From Adhaeribacter sp. (GTDB taxonomy: Bacteria > Bacteroidota > Bacteroidia > Cytophagales > Hymenobacteraceae), in the NCBI GenBank assembly GCA_028288395.1, contig JAQBNV010000585.1, forward strand, positions 1 through 5,687: DNA of 5,687 bases, read 5' to 3'. A program made the position numbers and the translations under genes. Under the pieces are notes generated by a model. That model made no database searches and was not told where the DNA came from. It was given only the letters and a program-made list of their open reading frames with translations. Of the stretch, positions 1 through 5,557 are shown piece by piece. The number at the start of each line of letters is the position of its first letter. The stretch's first letter is position 1.

Positions 1-94
1 CGTGGAAAGCGGCGAATTAACGCCCTCGCTTAAAGTTAAGCGTAAAATCATTTATCAGAACTACCGCAATTTAATCGAAGGGCTTTACAAGTAA
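1..94 (+). CDS. Long-chain acyl-CoA synthetase (AMP-forming), C-terminal end only
   Basis: Only the last 30 codons are present, read from the codon at position 2 to the TAA at 92-94; the start lies off the left edge. The peptide begins VESGELTPSLKVKRK and ends EGLYK. The ELTPSLKVKRK stretch matches the conserved tail of long-chain fatty-acid:CoA ligases of the FAA1/FadD15-like branch of the adenylate-forming superfamily, where the first lysine of the motif corresponds to the catalytic lysine of the mobile C-terminal domain. The enzyme activates free fatty acids with ATP and CoA to acyl-CoA, the entry step for beta-oxidation, which fits the fadN- and fadA-type genes downstream. Because only the tail is visible, substrate length cannot be judged, and another adenylate-forming ligase is possible but less likely. 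Confidence 0.75.
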   Translation, partial: VESGELTPSLKVKRKIIYQNYRNLIEGLYK

Positions 95-116
95 TAACCT
101 GCTCACATTCAAAATC

Positions 117-375
117 ATGGTAAAAGGCCCGCTACTGCTGCTCTTCATTGGGCTGGCAGTAGTAGGGCAAAGGCATTTGCCCCAAATTATCACTGCCATA
201 CCAATGGTTTTGAATTTATGATTGGTTTAAAAGAATTGGTGGTGGTGGTTCGCACGCCAACGATTCTTATTTCCGGGTAGTTACCCAGTTCAGGGGCCTG
301 ACAGTAAAGGAGGCTTACCAGGGTTTTACGGGGATTATTTTTCTGCAGGGCCTTACGGCGCTCCTGTTGTTTTGA
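117..375 (+). pseudogene. Possible frameshifted relic of a small exported protein
   Basis: An ATG at 117 opens MVKGPLLLLFIGLAVVGQ, which looks like a signal peptide: a lysine followed by a long hydrophobic core. In the original frame the ORF stops at 219-221 after 34 residues. If one A had been lost from the short A run at 169-171, reading would continue as KAFAPNYHCHTNGFEF, a natural mature start after a GQ cleavage region. Farther on, a third frame (217-375) reads SYFRVVTQFRGLTVKEAYQG with codons like those of the neighbouring genes (ggc, ctg, cag, gcc) and ends at TGA 373-375. I read this as a decayed secreted-protein gene with at least two frameshifts. No family is recognised. A chance run of open frames, or an unrelated short peptide, cannot be excluded. 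Confidence 0.28.
127..182 (+). terminator. Two overlapping hairpins downstream of the acyl-CoA synthetase
   Basis: Hairpin A pairs CTACTGC (132-138) with GCAGTAG (156-162), and is extended by GCCC (127-130) with GGGC (165-168) across a small internal loop. Hairpin B pairs GGGCAAA (165-171) with TTTGCCC (176-182) around a GGCA loop. They share GGGC 165-168, so only one full form can exist at a time. Neither is followed by a T-run, so a classical intrinsic terminator is not shown. Position 30-90 bases after the synthetase stop suggests 3'-end formation or message stabilisation. They also overlap the possible gene relic, so coding-sequence coincidence is an alternative. Confidence 0.3.
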
Positions 376-493
376 ATCGGGCTCTATCTCTGCTGTTAAT
401 ATCATTTCATGGTGTTTCCATTAAATTTGAGCAAGCTAAAAAAATCAATGATATTAGAAAATATTTGGCTTAATTAGTATGCAAGCATAACAA

Positions 494-514
494 ATTTATT
501 TATATTTAGTAAAT
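494..514. promoter_or_regulatory. AT-rich imperfect palindrome before the marR-type gene, possible operator
   Basis: ATTTA (494-498) and TAAAT (510-514) form 5-bp arms, with further partial pairing inside, centred on 504 and ending 23 bases before the start codon at 538. It overlaps TATATTTA (501-508), which is one base off the Bacteroidota -7 consensus TAnnTTTG. MarR proteins bind palindromes of about 16-22 bp that overlap their own promoters, so placement is right. In such AT-rich DNA a palindrome of this strength can arise by chance. Confidence 0.2.
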
Positions 515-537
515 CTAAAAAGCAACCGCGCTTACTT

Positions 538-1023
538 ATGAGACCTGAAGAAACAGTAGATTATAATGTGAAGGTATGTTGGCATGCGATATCGCGCATG
601 TATAATGCCGAGGCGGCGCAATTTGATATTACAACTTCCATTGGGTTTGTTTTACTTAACATCGACCCCTACGAAGGAACGCCCGCCACCAAAATTGCCC
701 CGCTGTTAGGCCTGGAAGCCCGCAGCCTGACCCGTATCCTGAAAAGCATGGAAGAAAGGGGACTGGTATACAAGAAAGGCGATGCGCAGGATAAACGATC
801 GGTCCGGATATTACTAACCGAAAAAGGCCTCGAAAAAAGAGAAGTATCCCGGCAAACGGTTCGGCATTTTAATCAGAAAGTGCGGGAAAAAGTAGCTCCC
901 AAAGAACTGGCTACTTTTTTTAAAGTTATTTCACGGATAAACCGCCTGATTGATGATAAAGAAATTTTCACATCAACGGATCAGAAAAGTTTGCAGGAAC
1001 AGGTTAAAGTAAGCAGTGAATAA
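538..1023 (+). CDS. MarR-family winged-helix transcriptional regulator
   Basis: The protein has 161 residues, a normal MarR length. An N-terminal helix region (about 1-35) is followed by a winged helix-turn-helix: helices around residues 37-75 including a recognition-helix region LEARSLTRILKSMEERGLV, then the wing with the typical DKRSVRILLTEKG pattern (about residues 87-99). C-terminal helices (about 100-145) would complete the dimer. MarR proteins act as cytoplasmic dimers and usually repress neighbouring genes until a small ligand, often aromatic or acyl-CoA-like, releases them. It lies 88 bases upstream of the fadN-type gene, in the same direction, so control of the beta-oxidation genes is a reasonable inference. 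No good Shine-Dalgarno precedes the ATG at 538, as is common in Bacteroidota; the start is chosen because it is the first ATG in frame and gives the usual length. The ligand cannot be told from sequence. Confidence 0.9.
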   Translation: MRPEETVDYNVKVCWHAISRMYNAEAAQFDITTSIGFVLLNIDPYEGTPATKIAPLLGLEARSLTRILKSMEERGLVYKKGDAQDKRSVRILLTEKGLEKREVSRQTVRHFNQKVREKVAPKELATFFKVISRINRLIDDKEIFTSTDQKSLQEQVKVSSE

Positions 1024-1111
1024 ATACTCCATTATGGTGAAATAATTACTAACTGAATAGGGTGCTACAAATAAAATCTTGTGCTAATATTCTGATACGA
1101 ACGTCCGGTAT

Positions 1112-3514
1112 ATGAAGAGAATTATTAAAAAAGTTGCTGTTTTAGGTTCGGGGGTGATGGGATCCCGCATTGCCTGCCATTTTGCCAATATTGGGGTACA
1201 GGTTTTACTCCTCGATATTGCTCCCAAAGAACTGGCCTCCGAAGAAGCCGCGCGCAATTTAACCCTGGATAGCCCGGCGGTAAAAAACCGGATCGTAAAC
1301 AGTTCGCTACAAGCCGCCATCGGTGCCAATCCGGCACCGCTTTACCAGAAAGCCAACGCCAGCTATATTACCACGGGCAACTTTACCGATAATTTAGAAG
1401 ATATTGCCACCTGCGATTGGACCATTGAGGTGGTGGTGGAAAACCTGAAAATAAAACAGGCGCTATACGAGCAGGTAGAAAAGTTCCGCAAACCCGGTAC
1501 CCTTATAACCTCCAATACCTCGGGTATTCCCATCCACCTGATGGCTGCCGGCCGCTCCGACGATTTCCGGAAACATTTCTGCGGTACGCATTTTTTTAAC
1601 CCGCCCCGTTACCTGAAGTTATTAGAAATTATTCCTACGCCCGAAACGGACCCTGCCGTAACTAAATTTTTGCTGCACTACGGCGATTTATACCTGGGTA
1701 AAACCACCGTGCTGGCCAAAGATACCCCGGCTTTTATTGCCAACCGGGTAGGTATATTCGGGATTATGGATGCCTTTAGCCAGATGCAGTGGCTGGGTTT
1801 AACCATCGACGAGGTAGACCGCATTACCGGTCTGGTTATTGGCCGGCCGAAGTCGGCTACTTTCCGCACGCTGGATGTGGTAGGCCTAGATACCCTGGCC
1901 AAAGTAGCGCAGGGTTTGTACCAGACCAGCACCCACGACGAAGCCCGCGAATTATTCCAGTTGCCGCCTTACGTGCAGCAGATGCTCGATAAAGGCTGGC
2001 TAGGCGATAAATCTAAACAAGGCTTTTATCAGAAAACGAAAAACACGCAGGGCGAAACCGAAATATTAACCCTCAATCTGCAAACCCTAACTTATGAGCC
2101 GAAGCAGAAAGTACGATTTGCCAGCCTGGAGCAATTGAAACCCATCGAAAATCTAAAGCTCCGGTTGCAGGCTTTTTACCAGACCACCGATAAAGCTGGC
2201 GAATTCTTCCGGGCAACGGCGCACGGTTTATTCCGGTACGTTTCCAATCGCATTCCCGAAATATCCGATGAACTTTACCGTATTGATGATGCCTTGCGGG
2301 CCGGCTTTGGCTGGGATATGGGACCGTTTGAGCTCTGGGATACCCTGGGCGTGGCCGATGCCGTGCGGGCCATGGAAGCCGAAGACCGGAAACCGGCTGC
2401 CTGGGTTTACGAAATGCTGGCCAGCGGCAATACCTTTTTTTATAAAATAGAAAAAGGCCAGCGGCTCTATTACGATATTCCCACCAAGAGCTACCAGGCC
2501 ATTCCGGGCACCGAAAACTTTATTATTCTGGAGAACTACCGCGAGAGCAACGTAGTCTGGAAAAATGCCGGTTCTACTTTATTTGATATCGGCGACGGCA
2601 TCCTGAACCTGGAGTTTCATACTAAAATGAATACTATGGGCGGCGAAGTAGCGCAGGGCCTGAACAAAGCCGTGGAAATTGCCGAGAAAAGCTTCCGAGG
2701 CTTGGTAATTGGTAACGATGCACCTAATTTTTCGGCGGGGGCTAACCTGGCTTTATTGTATATGAATGCGCTGGAGCAGGAATACGACGAAATAAACCTG
2801 ATGATCCGGCAGTTCCAGAACACCATGATGCGGATGCGCTACAGCGCGGTGCCCGTAGTGGCGGCGCCCCACGGCTTAACGCTGGGTGGCGGCTGCGAAC
2901 TATGCCTGCACGCCGATAAAGTGCAGGCCGCCGCCGAAACCTATATTGGTCTGGTAGAATTTGGCGTGGGCTTAATACCAGCCGGCGGCGGCACCAAAGA
3001 AATGGTATTGCGCACCGCCGATAGCTTTGAGGAAGGCGACCCGGAATACAACAGCCTGCGCAATACTTTTACCACCATTGCCATGGCCAAAGTATCTACC
3101 TCGGCCCACGAAGCGTTCGATTACAAATTTCTGCGCCGCGGCGACGAAATAACCATTAACAACAACCGCTTAATATCCGAAGCCAAACAGTCGGCCATAG
3201 ATTTAGCCGAAGCCGGTTATACCCAACCTATTCCGCGCAAAGATATTAAAGTGCTGGGCCGCGGCGCCTTAGGCATGTTTATTACCGGCGTGTACGCCAT
3301 GTTCGATGGAAATTATATCTCGGAGCACGATCATAAAATCGCGAATAAACTGGCTTACGTTATGTGCGGCGGCGATTTATCCGCGCCCACCCAGGTCTCA
3401 GAGCAATATTTATTAGACCTGGAGCGGGAAGCCTTTTTATCCCTTACCGGCGAACGCAAAACCCTGGAACGCATCAAAAGCATCTTAACCGCCGGCAAGC
3501 CTTTAAGGAATTAG
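1112..3514 (+). CDS. fadN: Bifunctional 3-hydroxyacyl-CoA dehydrogenase / enoyl-CoA hydratase, FadN type
   Basis: This 800-residue cytoplasmic protein should carry out the two middle steps of beta-oxidation: hydration of trans-2-enoyl-CoA and NAD-dependent oxidation of L-3-hydroxyacyl-CoA. The dehydrogenase comes first. A Rossmann fold has GSGVMG (residues 12-17, GxGxxG) and D35 for the NAD ribose. NTSG (135-138), H160 in GTHFFNP, E172 and N211 match the catalytic His-Glu pair and substrate-binding residues. The C-terminal dehydrogenase domain runs to about 307 (DKSKQGFY), with a second degenerate copy at about 370-430 (WDMGPFELWD). The hydratase follows at about 480-690: SAGANL (541-546) and LGGGCE (591-596) form the oxyanion hole, and both catalytic glutamates (E596, E616) are present. 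The end, GKPLRN, resembles Bacillus FadN. Domain order is opposite to E. coli FadB/FadJ (hydratase first). Length is close to the roughly 790 residues of FadN. The ATG is just five codons before the first beta strand. Confidence 0.95.
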   Translation: MKRIIKKVAVLGSGVMGSRIACHFANIGVQVLLLDIAPKELASEEAARNLTLDSPAVKNRIVNSSLQAAIGANPAPLYQKANASYITTGNFTDNLEDIATCDWTIEVVVENLKIKQALYEQVEKFRKPGTLITSNTSGIPIHLMAAGRSDDFRKHFCGTHFFNPPRYLKLLEIIPTPETDPAVTKFLLHYGDLYLGKTTVLAKDTPAFIANRVGIFGIMDAFSQMQWLGLTIDEVDRITGLVIGRPKSATFRTLDVVGLDTLAKVAQGLYQTSTHDEARELFQLPPYVQQMLDKGWLGDKSKQGFYQKTKNTQGETEILTLNLQTLTYEPKQKVRFASLEQLKPIENLKLRLQAFYQTTDKAGEFFRATAHGLFRYVSNRIPEISDELYRIDDALRAGFGWDMGPFELWDTLGVADAVRAMEAEDRKPAAWVYEMLASGNTFFYKIEKGQRLYYDIPTKSYQAIPGTENFIILENYRESNVVWKNAGSTLFDIGDGILNLEFHTKMNTMGGEVAQGLNKAVEIAEKSFRGLVIGNDAPNFSAGANLALLYMNALEQEYDEINLMIRQFQNTMMRMRYSAVPVVAAPHGLTLGGGCELCLHADKVQAAAETYIGLVEFGVGLIPAGGGTKEMVLRTADSFEEGDPEYNSLRNTFTTIAMAKVSTSAHEAFDYKFLRRGDEITINNNRLISEAKQSAIDLAEAGYTQPIPRKDIKVLGRGALGMFITGVYAMFDGNYISEHDHKIANKLAYVMCGGDLSAPTQVSEQYLLDLEREAFLSLTGERKTLERIKSILTAGKPLRN

Positions 3515-3526
3515 GGAGGAGGAAGG
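3514..3526 (+). other. Purine-rich, Shine-Dalgarno-like run without a clear gene behind it
   Basis: GGGAGGAGGAAGG directly overlaps the last base of the fadN stop codon. A GTG at 3526-3528 would open only nine codons (to TAA at 3553-3555), so no real gene follows. It may be a chance purine run, or a leftover translation signal from an earlier arrangement in which another gene followed fadN closely. Confidence 0.25.
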
Positions 3527-3580
3527 TGAATAGACGGTTTTTGGAAATGGAATAAGATTGATTTCGCTTTACCTATTCTC

Positions 3581-3603
3581 CGTCATTCCGAAGGAATCTT
3601 CTG
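3581..3603 (+). repeat. Palindromic interspersed-type repeat, left copy (forward)
   Basis: The unit reads CGTCATTCCGAAGGAATC followed by TTCTG. Its core is a perfect hairpin, ATTCC (3585-3589) with GGAAT (3593-3597) around a GAA loop. It lies 28 bases before the GIY-YIG start. A related unit in opposite orientation lies downstream of that gene at 3984-4024. From general familiarity, elements of the form GTCATTCCGAAGGAATCTT recur between genes in Cytophagales genomes, much like REP sequences; copy number in this genome cannot be seen here. Confidence 0.65.
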
Positions 3604-3631
3604 ATGATCCTGAATAGCAGTAGCAAAGCAG

Positions 3632-3928
3632 ATGTGGAACAAGAATTATTTCGTGTATATCACCACCAACCCAGGTAAAACAGTTTATTACGTTGGCATG
3701 ACGAATAATCTGGAAAGGCGGTTAGAGGAGCACCGGGAGAATAAAGGGAAGTCCGAAACATTTGCCGGGAAATATTACTGCTATAACCTGGTTTATTACG
3801 AGAGACTTTCCAGTATAAACCATGCCATTGCAAGAGAAAAGGAGATAAAACTGATGAACAGAGAGGAGAAGGAGAAGTTGATAAAAGTTGATAATCCGAA
3901 ACTGCTGTTCTTGAAAATAGAAGAGTAA
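3632..3928 (+). CDS. Small GIY-YIG (URI-type) nuclease-domain protein
   Basis: This 98-residue protein is essentially one GIY-YIG domain. VYI (8-10) stands for the GIY triad and YYVG (19-22) for YIG. NNLERRLEEH (25-34) carries the conserved arginine, most likely R30, and ARE..IK (67-73) carries the metal-binding glutamate, most likely E69, so it appears catalytically complete. The tail has the usual KL...NP pattern. The family includes UvrC-like, homing-endonuclease and URI proteins; these single-domain versions have no agreed function. It sits between fadN and fadA, flanked by oppositely oriented palindromic repeats. Four of its six arginines use AGA/AGG, whereas fadN almost always uses CGN, which suggests a separate history. 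The ATG at 3632 places the first strand (NYFVYIT) right at the N-terminus, as usual for the family. No DNA-binding domain is attached, so sequence-specific homing is not shown. Confidence 0.88.
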   Translation: MWNKNYFVYITTNPGKTVYYVGMTNNLERRLEEHRENKGKSETFAGKYYCYNLVYYERLSSINHAIAREKEIKLMNREEKEKLIKVDNPKLLFLKIEE

Positions 3929-3938
3929 TTGATGGTTA

Positions 3939-3952
3939 CAGGTAATAACCTG
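3939..3952 (+). terminator. Short hairpin just after the GIY-YIG gene
   Basis: CAGGT (3939-3943) pairs with ACCTG (3948-3952) around an AATA loop, ten bases after the stop codon. The stem is only 5 bp and is followed by A-rich rather than T-rich sequence, so termination is uncertain; placement is the main argument. Confidence 0.25.
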
Positions 3953-3983
3953 AAAAGTAGAGCTAAAGGTAACCCGAGTTAAG

Positions 3984-4024
3984 CAGAAGATTCTTTTGGA
4001 ATTCTTCGAATTCTACAGAATGAC
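3984..4024 (-). repeat. Palindromic interspersed-type repeat, right copy (inverted, longer)
   Basis: CAGAAGATTC (3984-3993) is the exact reverse complement of 3594-3603, and GAATGAC (4018-4024) is the reverse complement of GTCATTC at 3582-3588. Between these shared ends the core differs: here GAATTC (3999-4004) and GAATTC (4008-4013) pair around a TTC loop. The outer ends are thus conserved while the inner palindrome is replaced and lengthened. A seven-T run follows at 4032-4038, so the structure might also help end transcription before fadA. Confidence 0.6.
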
Positions 4025-4237
4025 AAGACGATTTTTTTCTTTGATTTGATATCTACTAATAGGTAAAATAATAAGGAAAAACAGAGTTTAAAGAGAAAGC
4101 CCTACAGGAAATTTTATTGGCTGTGGGATAAGAATATTTCAGGTTAACAGGGTAAGAAAGAAAATTGTAAAGCACATGTTTATTTAATTATTAATAAATG
4201 GGTGTAAAAATAATATTAAAATAATTTTTGAAAAACA

Positions 4238-4297
4238 GGGGTTAGTAGAAAATCTAAAATCGAGTATCGAACAATCGAATATCCATCGTCTAACCCC
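4238..4297 (+). promoter_or_regulatory. Inverted-repeat leader before the thiolase gene
   Basis: GGGGTTAG (4238-4245) and CTAACCCC (4290-4297) are perfect 8-bp complements enclosing 44 bases, ending 20 bases before the thiolase ATG. Inside are two TCGA-centred motifs (TATCGA at 4265-4270, TCGAATA at 4275-4281). ATCTAAAATC occurs at 4252-4261 and again at 4301-4310, immediately outside the right arm. The arrangement could be a 5'-UTR stem, a protein-binding site, or the end of a small interspersed repeat. No known riboswitch is recognised. Confidence 0.4.
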
Positions 4298-4317
4298 AAC
4301 ATCTAAAATCTAAAAAT

Positions 4318-5496
4318 ATGCAAAATGCTTATATCGTAGCCGGCTACCGGTCGGCAGTAACCAAAGCCCACCGGGGCGGCTTCCGGTTTATGCGCCCCGA
4401 CGATTTGGCGGCCGAAGTGATCAAGCACTTGCTGGCGTCGGTGCCGCAACTCGATCCAGAACGGGTTGATGACCTAATTGTAGGCAATGCCGTGCCCGAA
4501 GCCGAACAAGGCTTGCAAATGGGCCGCATGATTGCCCTTTTATCGCTGCCCGTAAGTGTATCGGGTATGACGGTAAACCGGTATTGCGGCTCAGGTATCG
4601 AAACCATAGCCATTGCCTGCAGCAAAATAGCCACCGGCCAGTCCGATTGTATTATTGCCGGCGGTATCGAATCCATGTCGCTGGTGCCCACGGTGGGCTA
4701 TAAAACGGTGCCCAATTATAACCTGGCGCAAAAGCATCCGGAATATTTCCTGAGCATGGGCCTGACCGCCGAAGCCGTGGCCAAAGATTACAATGTTACG
4801 CGCCAAGATCAGGATGAATTTGCGTTGTATTCGCACCAGAAAGCCATTAAAGCCATCGATGCCGGTTTATTCCAGGAGCAGATTGTGCCCGTAACGGTAA
4901 CAGAAACTTACGTAGACGAAAGCGGCAAAAAGAAAACCCGCAGCTATACCGTCGATACCGATGAAGGCCCCCGTGCCGATACTACGCTGGAAAAGTTAGC
5001 TAAACTAAAGCCCGTTTTCGCCCTGAATGGTACCGTAACCGCCGGCAATGCCTCGCAAACCTCAGATGGGGCCGCTTTTGTACTGGTCATGAGCGAGCGT
5101 TTGGTGAAAGAATTTAACCTCGAACCAATTGCCCGGCTAGTTTCCTATGCCACTGGTGGTGTAGACCCCCGCATTATGGGCATGGGCCCCATTGCCGCTG
5201 TACCCAAAGCCCTCGAAAAAGCTGGCCTCAAACTCAACGATATTGATTTATTTGAAATAAACGAGGCTTTTGCGGCCCAAACCCTGGCGGTAATCCGGCA
5301 TTTGGGCATTCCGGAAGAAAAATTAAATGTAAGCGGCGGTGCCATTGCTACCGGCCATCCATTGGGCTGCTCAGGTGCTAAATTAAGCATCCAGCAGTGG
5401 CACGAACTCCGGCGCCGTAACCAAAAATACGGCCTCGTAACCGCCTGTGTCGGCGGAGGCCAGGGCGTAGCTGGGATTTATGAGTTGTTGAGGTAG
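4318..5496 (+). CDS. fadA: 3-ketoacyl-CoA thiolase (acetyl-CoA C-acyltransferase), FadA type
   Basis: The 392-residue protein has normal thiolase length and should cleave 3-ketoacyl-CoA with CoA to acetyl-CoA and a shortened acyl-CoA, the last step of beta-oxidation. The N-terminal half (about 1-265) carries the nucleophilic cysteine C90 in NRYCGSG. The C-terminal half has NEAFA (315-319), GHPLG with H347, and the acid/base cysteine C377 in TACVGGGQG, so all catalytic elements are intact. The start [11 protein letters not shown] is the usual thiolase opening, directly after MQN, which supports the ATG at 4318. Pairing with a FadN-type protein mirrors Bacillus fadN-fadA (yusL-yusK). Here they are 803 bases apart because a GIY-YIG gene and repeats lie between, so fadA may have its own promoter. 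A biosynthetic acetoacetyl-CoA thiolase has the same motifs, but context favours degradation. No Shine-Dalgarno is seen; A-rich sequence precedes the start. Confidence 0.94.
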   Translation: MQNAYIVAGYRSAVTKAHRGGFRFMRPDDLAAEVIKHLLASVPQLDPERVDDLIVGNAVPEAEQGLQMGRMIALLSLPVSVSGMTVNRYCGSGIETIAIACSKIATGQSDCIIAGGIESMSLVPTVGYKTVPNYNLAQKHPEYFLSMGLTAEAVAKDYNVTRQDQDEFALYSHQKAIKAIDAGLFQEQIVPVTVTETYVDESGKKKTRSYTVDTDEGPRADTTLEKLAKLKPVFALNGTVTAGNASQTSDGAAFVLVMSERLVKEFNLEPIARLVSYATGGVDPRIMGMGPIAAVPKALEKAGLKLNDIDLFEINEAFAAQTLAVIRHLGIPEEKLNVSGGAIATGHPLGCSGAKLSIQQWHELRRRNQKYGLVTACVGGGQGVAGIYELLR

Positions 5497-5557
5497 ATTT
5501 TGTAGGGATAAAAGTATAAAGATTAAGGTAGAAAGATAAATAAACAGCAAGCTAACA

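Larger units (their letters stand above)
95..537. other. 443-base gap between acyl-CoA synthetase and marR-type gene
   Basis: No convincing intact gene is present. The left part (117-375) has protein-like stretches in shifting frames and is listed separately as a possible pseudogene. Two hairpins lie at 127-168 and 165-182. A minus-strand frame from 405 to 190 (71 codons) and a plus-strand frame from 231 to 473 (80 codons without an ATG) are open, but neither resembles a family I recognise. The right part (about 405-537) is strongly AT-rich and most likely holds the promoter and control region of the regulator gene. Confidence 0.6.
3929..4317. other. 389-base AT-rich gap between the GIY-YIG gene and the thiolase
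   Basis: No coding region is visible. In order, it holds a short hairpin (3939-3952), the inverted copy of the palindromic repeat (3984-4024), a T-run (4032-4038), a very AT-rich stretch with a 6-bp inverted repeat TTTATT/AATAAA (4179-4184 and 4193-4198), and the thiolase leader with its 8-bp inverted repeat (4238-4297). The stretch around 4170-4235 is the likeliest promoter for fadA. I could not fix a clean TAnnTTTG box at proper spacing; TAATTTTTG near 4222-4230 is one base too long. Confidence 0.55.

Noticed and set aside
86..101. 16-base near match to 3937-3952 (15 of 16 identical)
   Set aside because: One copy is partly the coding end of the synthetase. A single 15/16 match is only mildly unlikely in a window of this size, and the flanks do not match.
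190..405. Minus-strand 71-codon open frame
   Set aside because: It matches no family I recognise, lies over plus-strand stretches that look more protein-like, and has no convincing promoter. A TAAATTTG box on the minus strand (491-498) has its nearest TTG about 24 bases away, too far for normal spacing.
231..473. Plus-strand 80-codon open frame across the gap
   Set aside because: It has no ATG start and begins with a tryptophan run from GGT repeats. Treated as chance openness.
1095..1111. ATAC...GTAT inverted repeat just before the fadN start, possible MarR site
   Set aside because: The arms are only 4 bp with an unpaired 9-base centre, which is too weak to call an operator.
3364..3555. 63-codon frame overlapping the end of fadN
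   Set aside because: It lies mostly inside fadN in another frame and has an arginine-rich composition typical of shadow frames.
3581..4024. CRISPR array or integron attC
   Set aside because: There are only two repeat copies, inverted and 380 bases apart, with a gene between; there is no spacer array, integrase or attC core pair.
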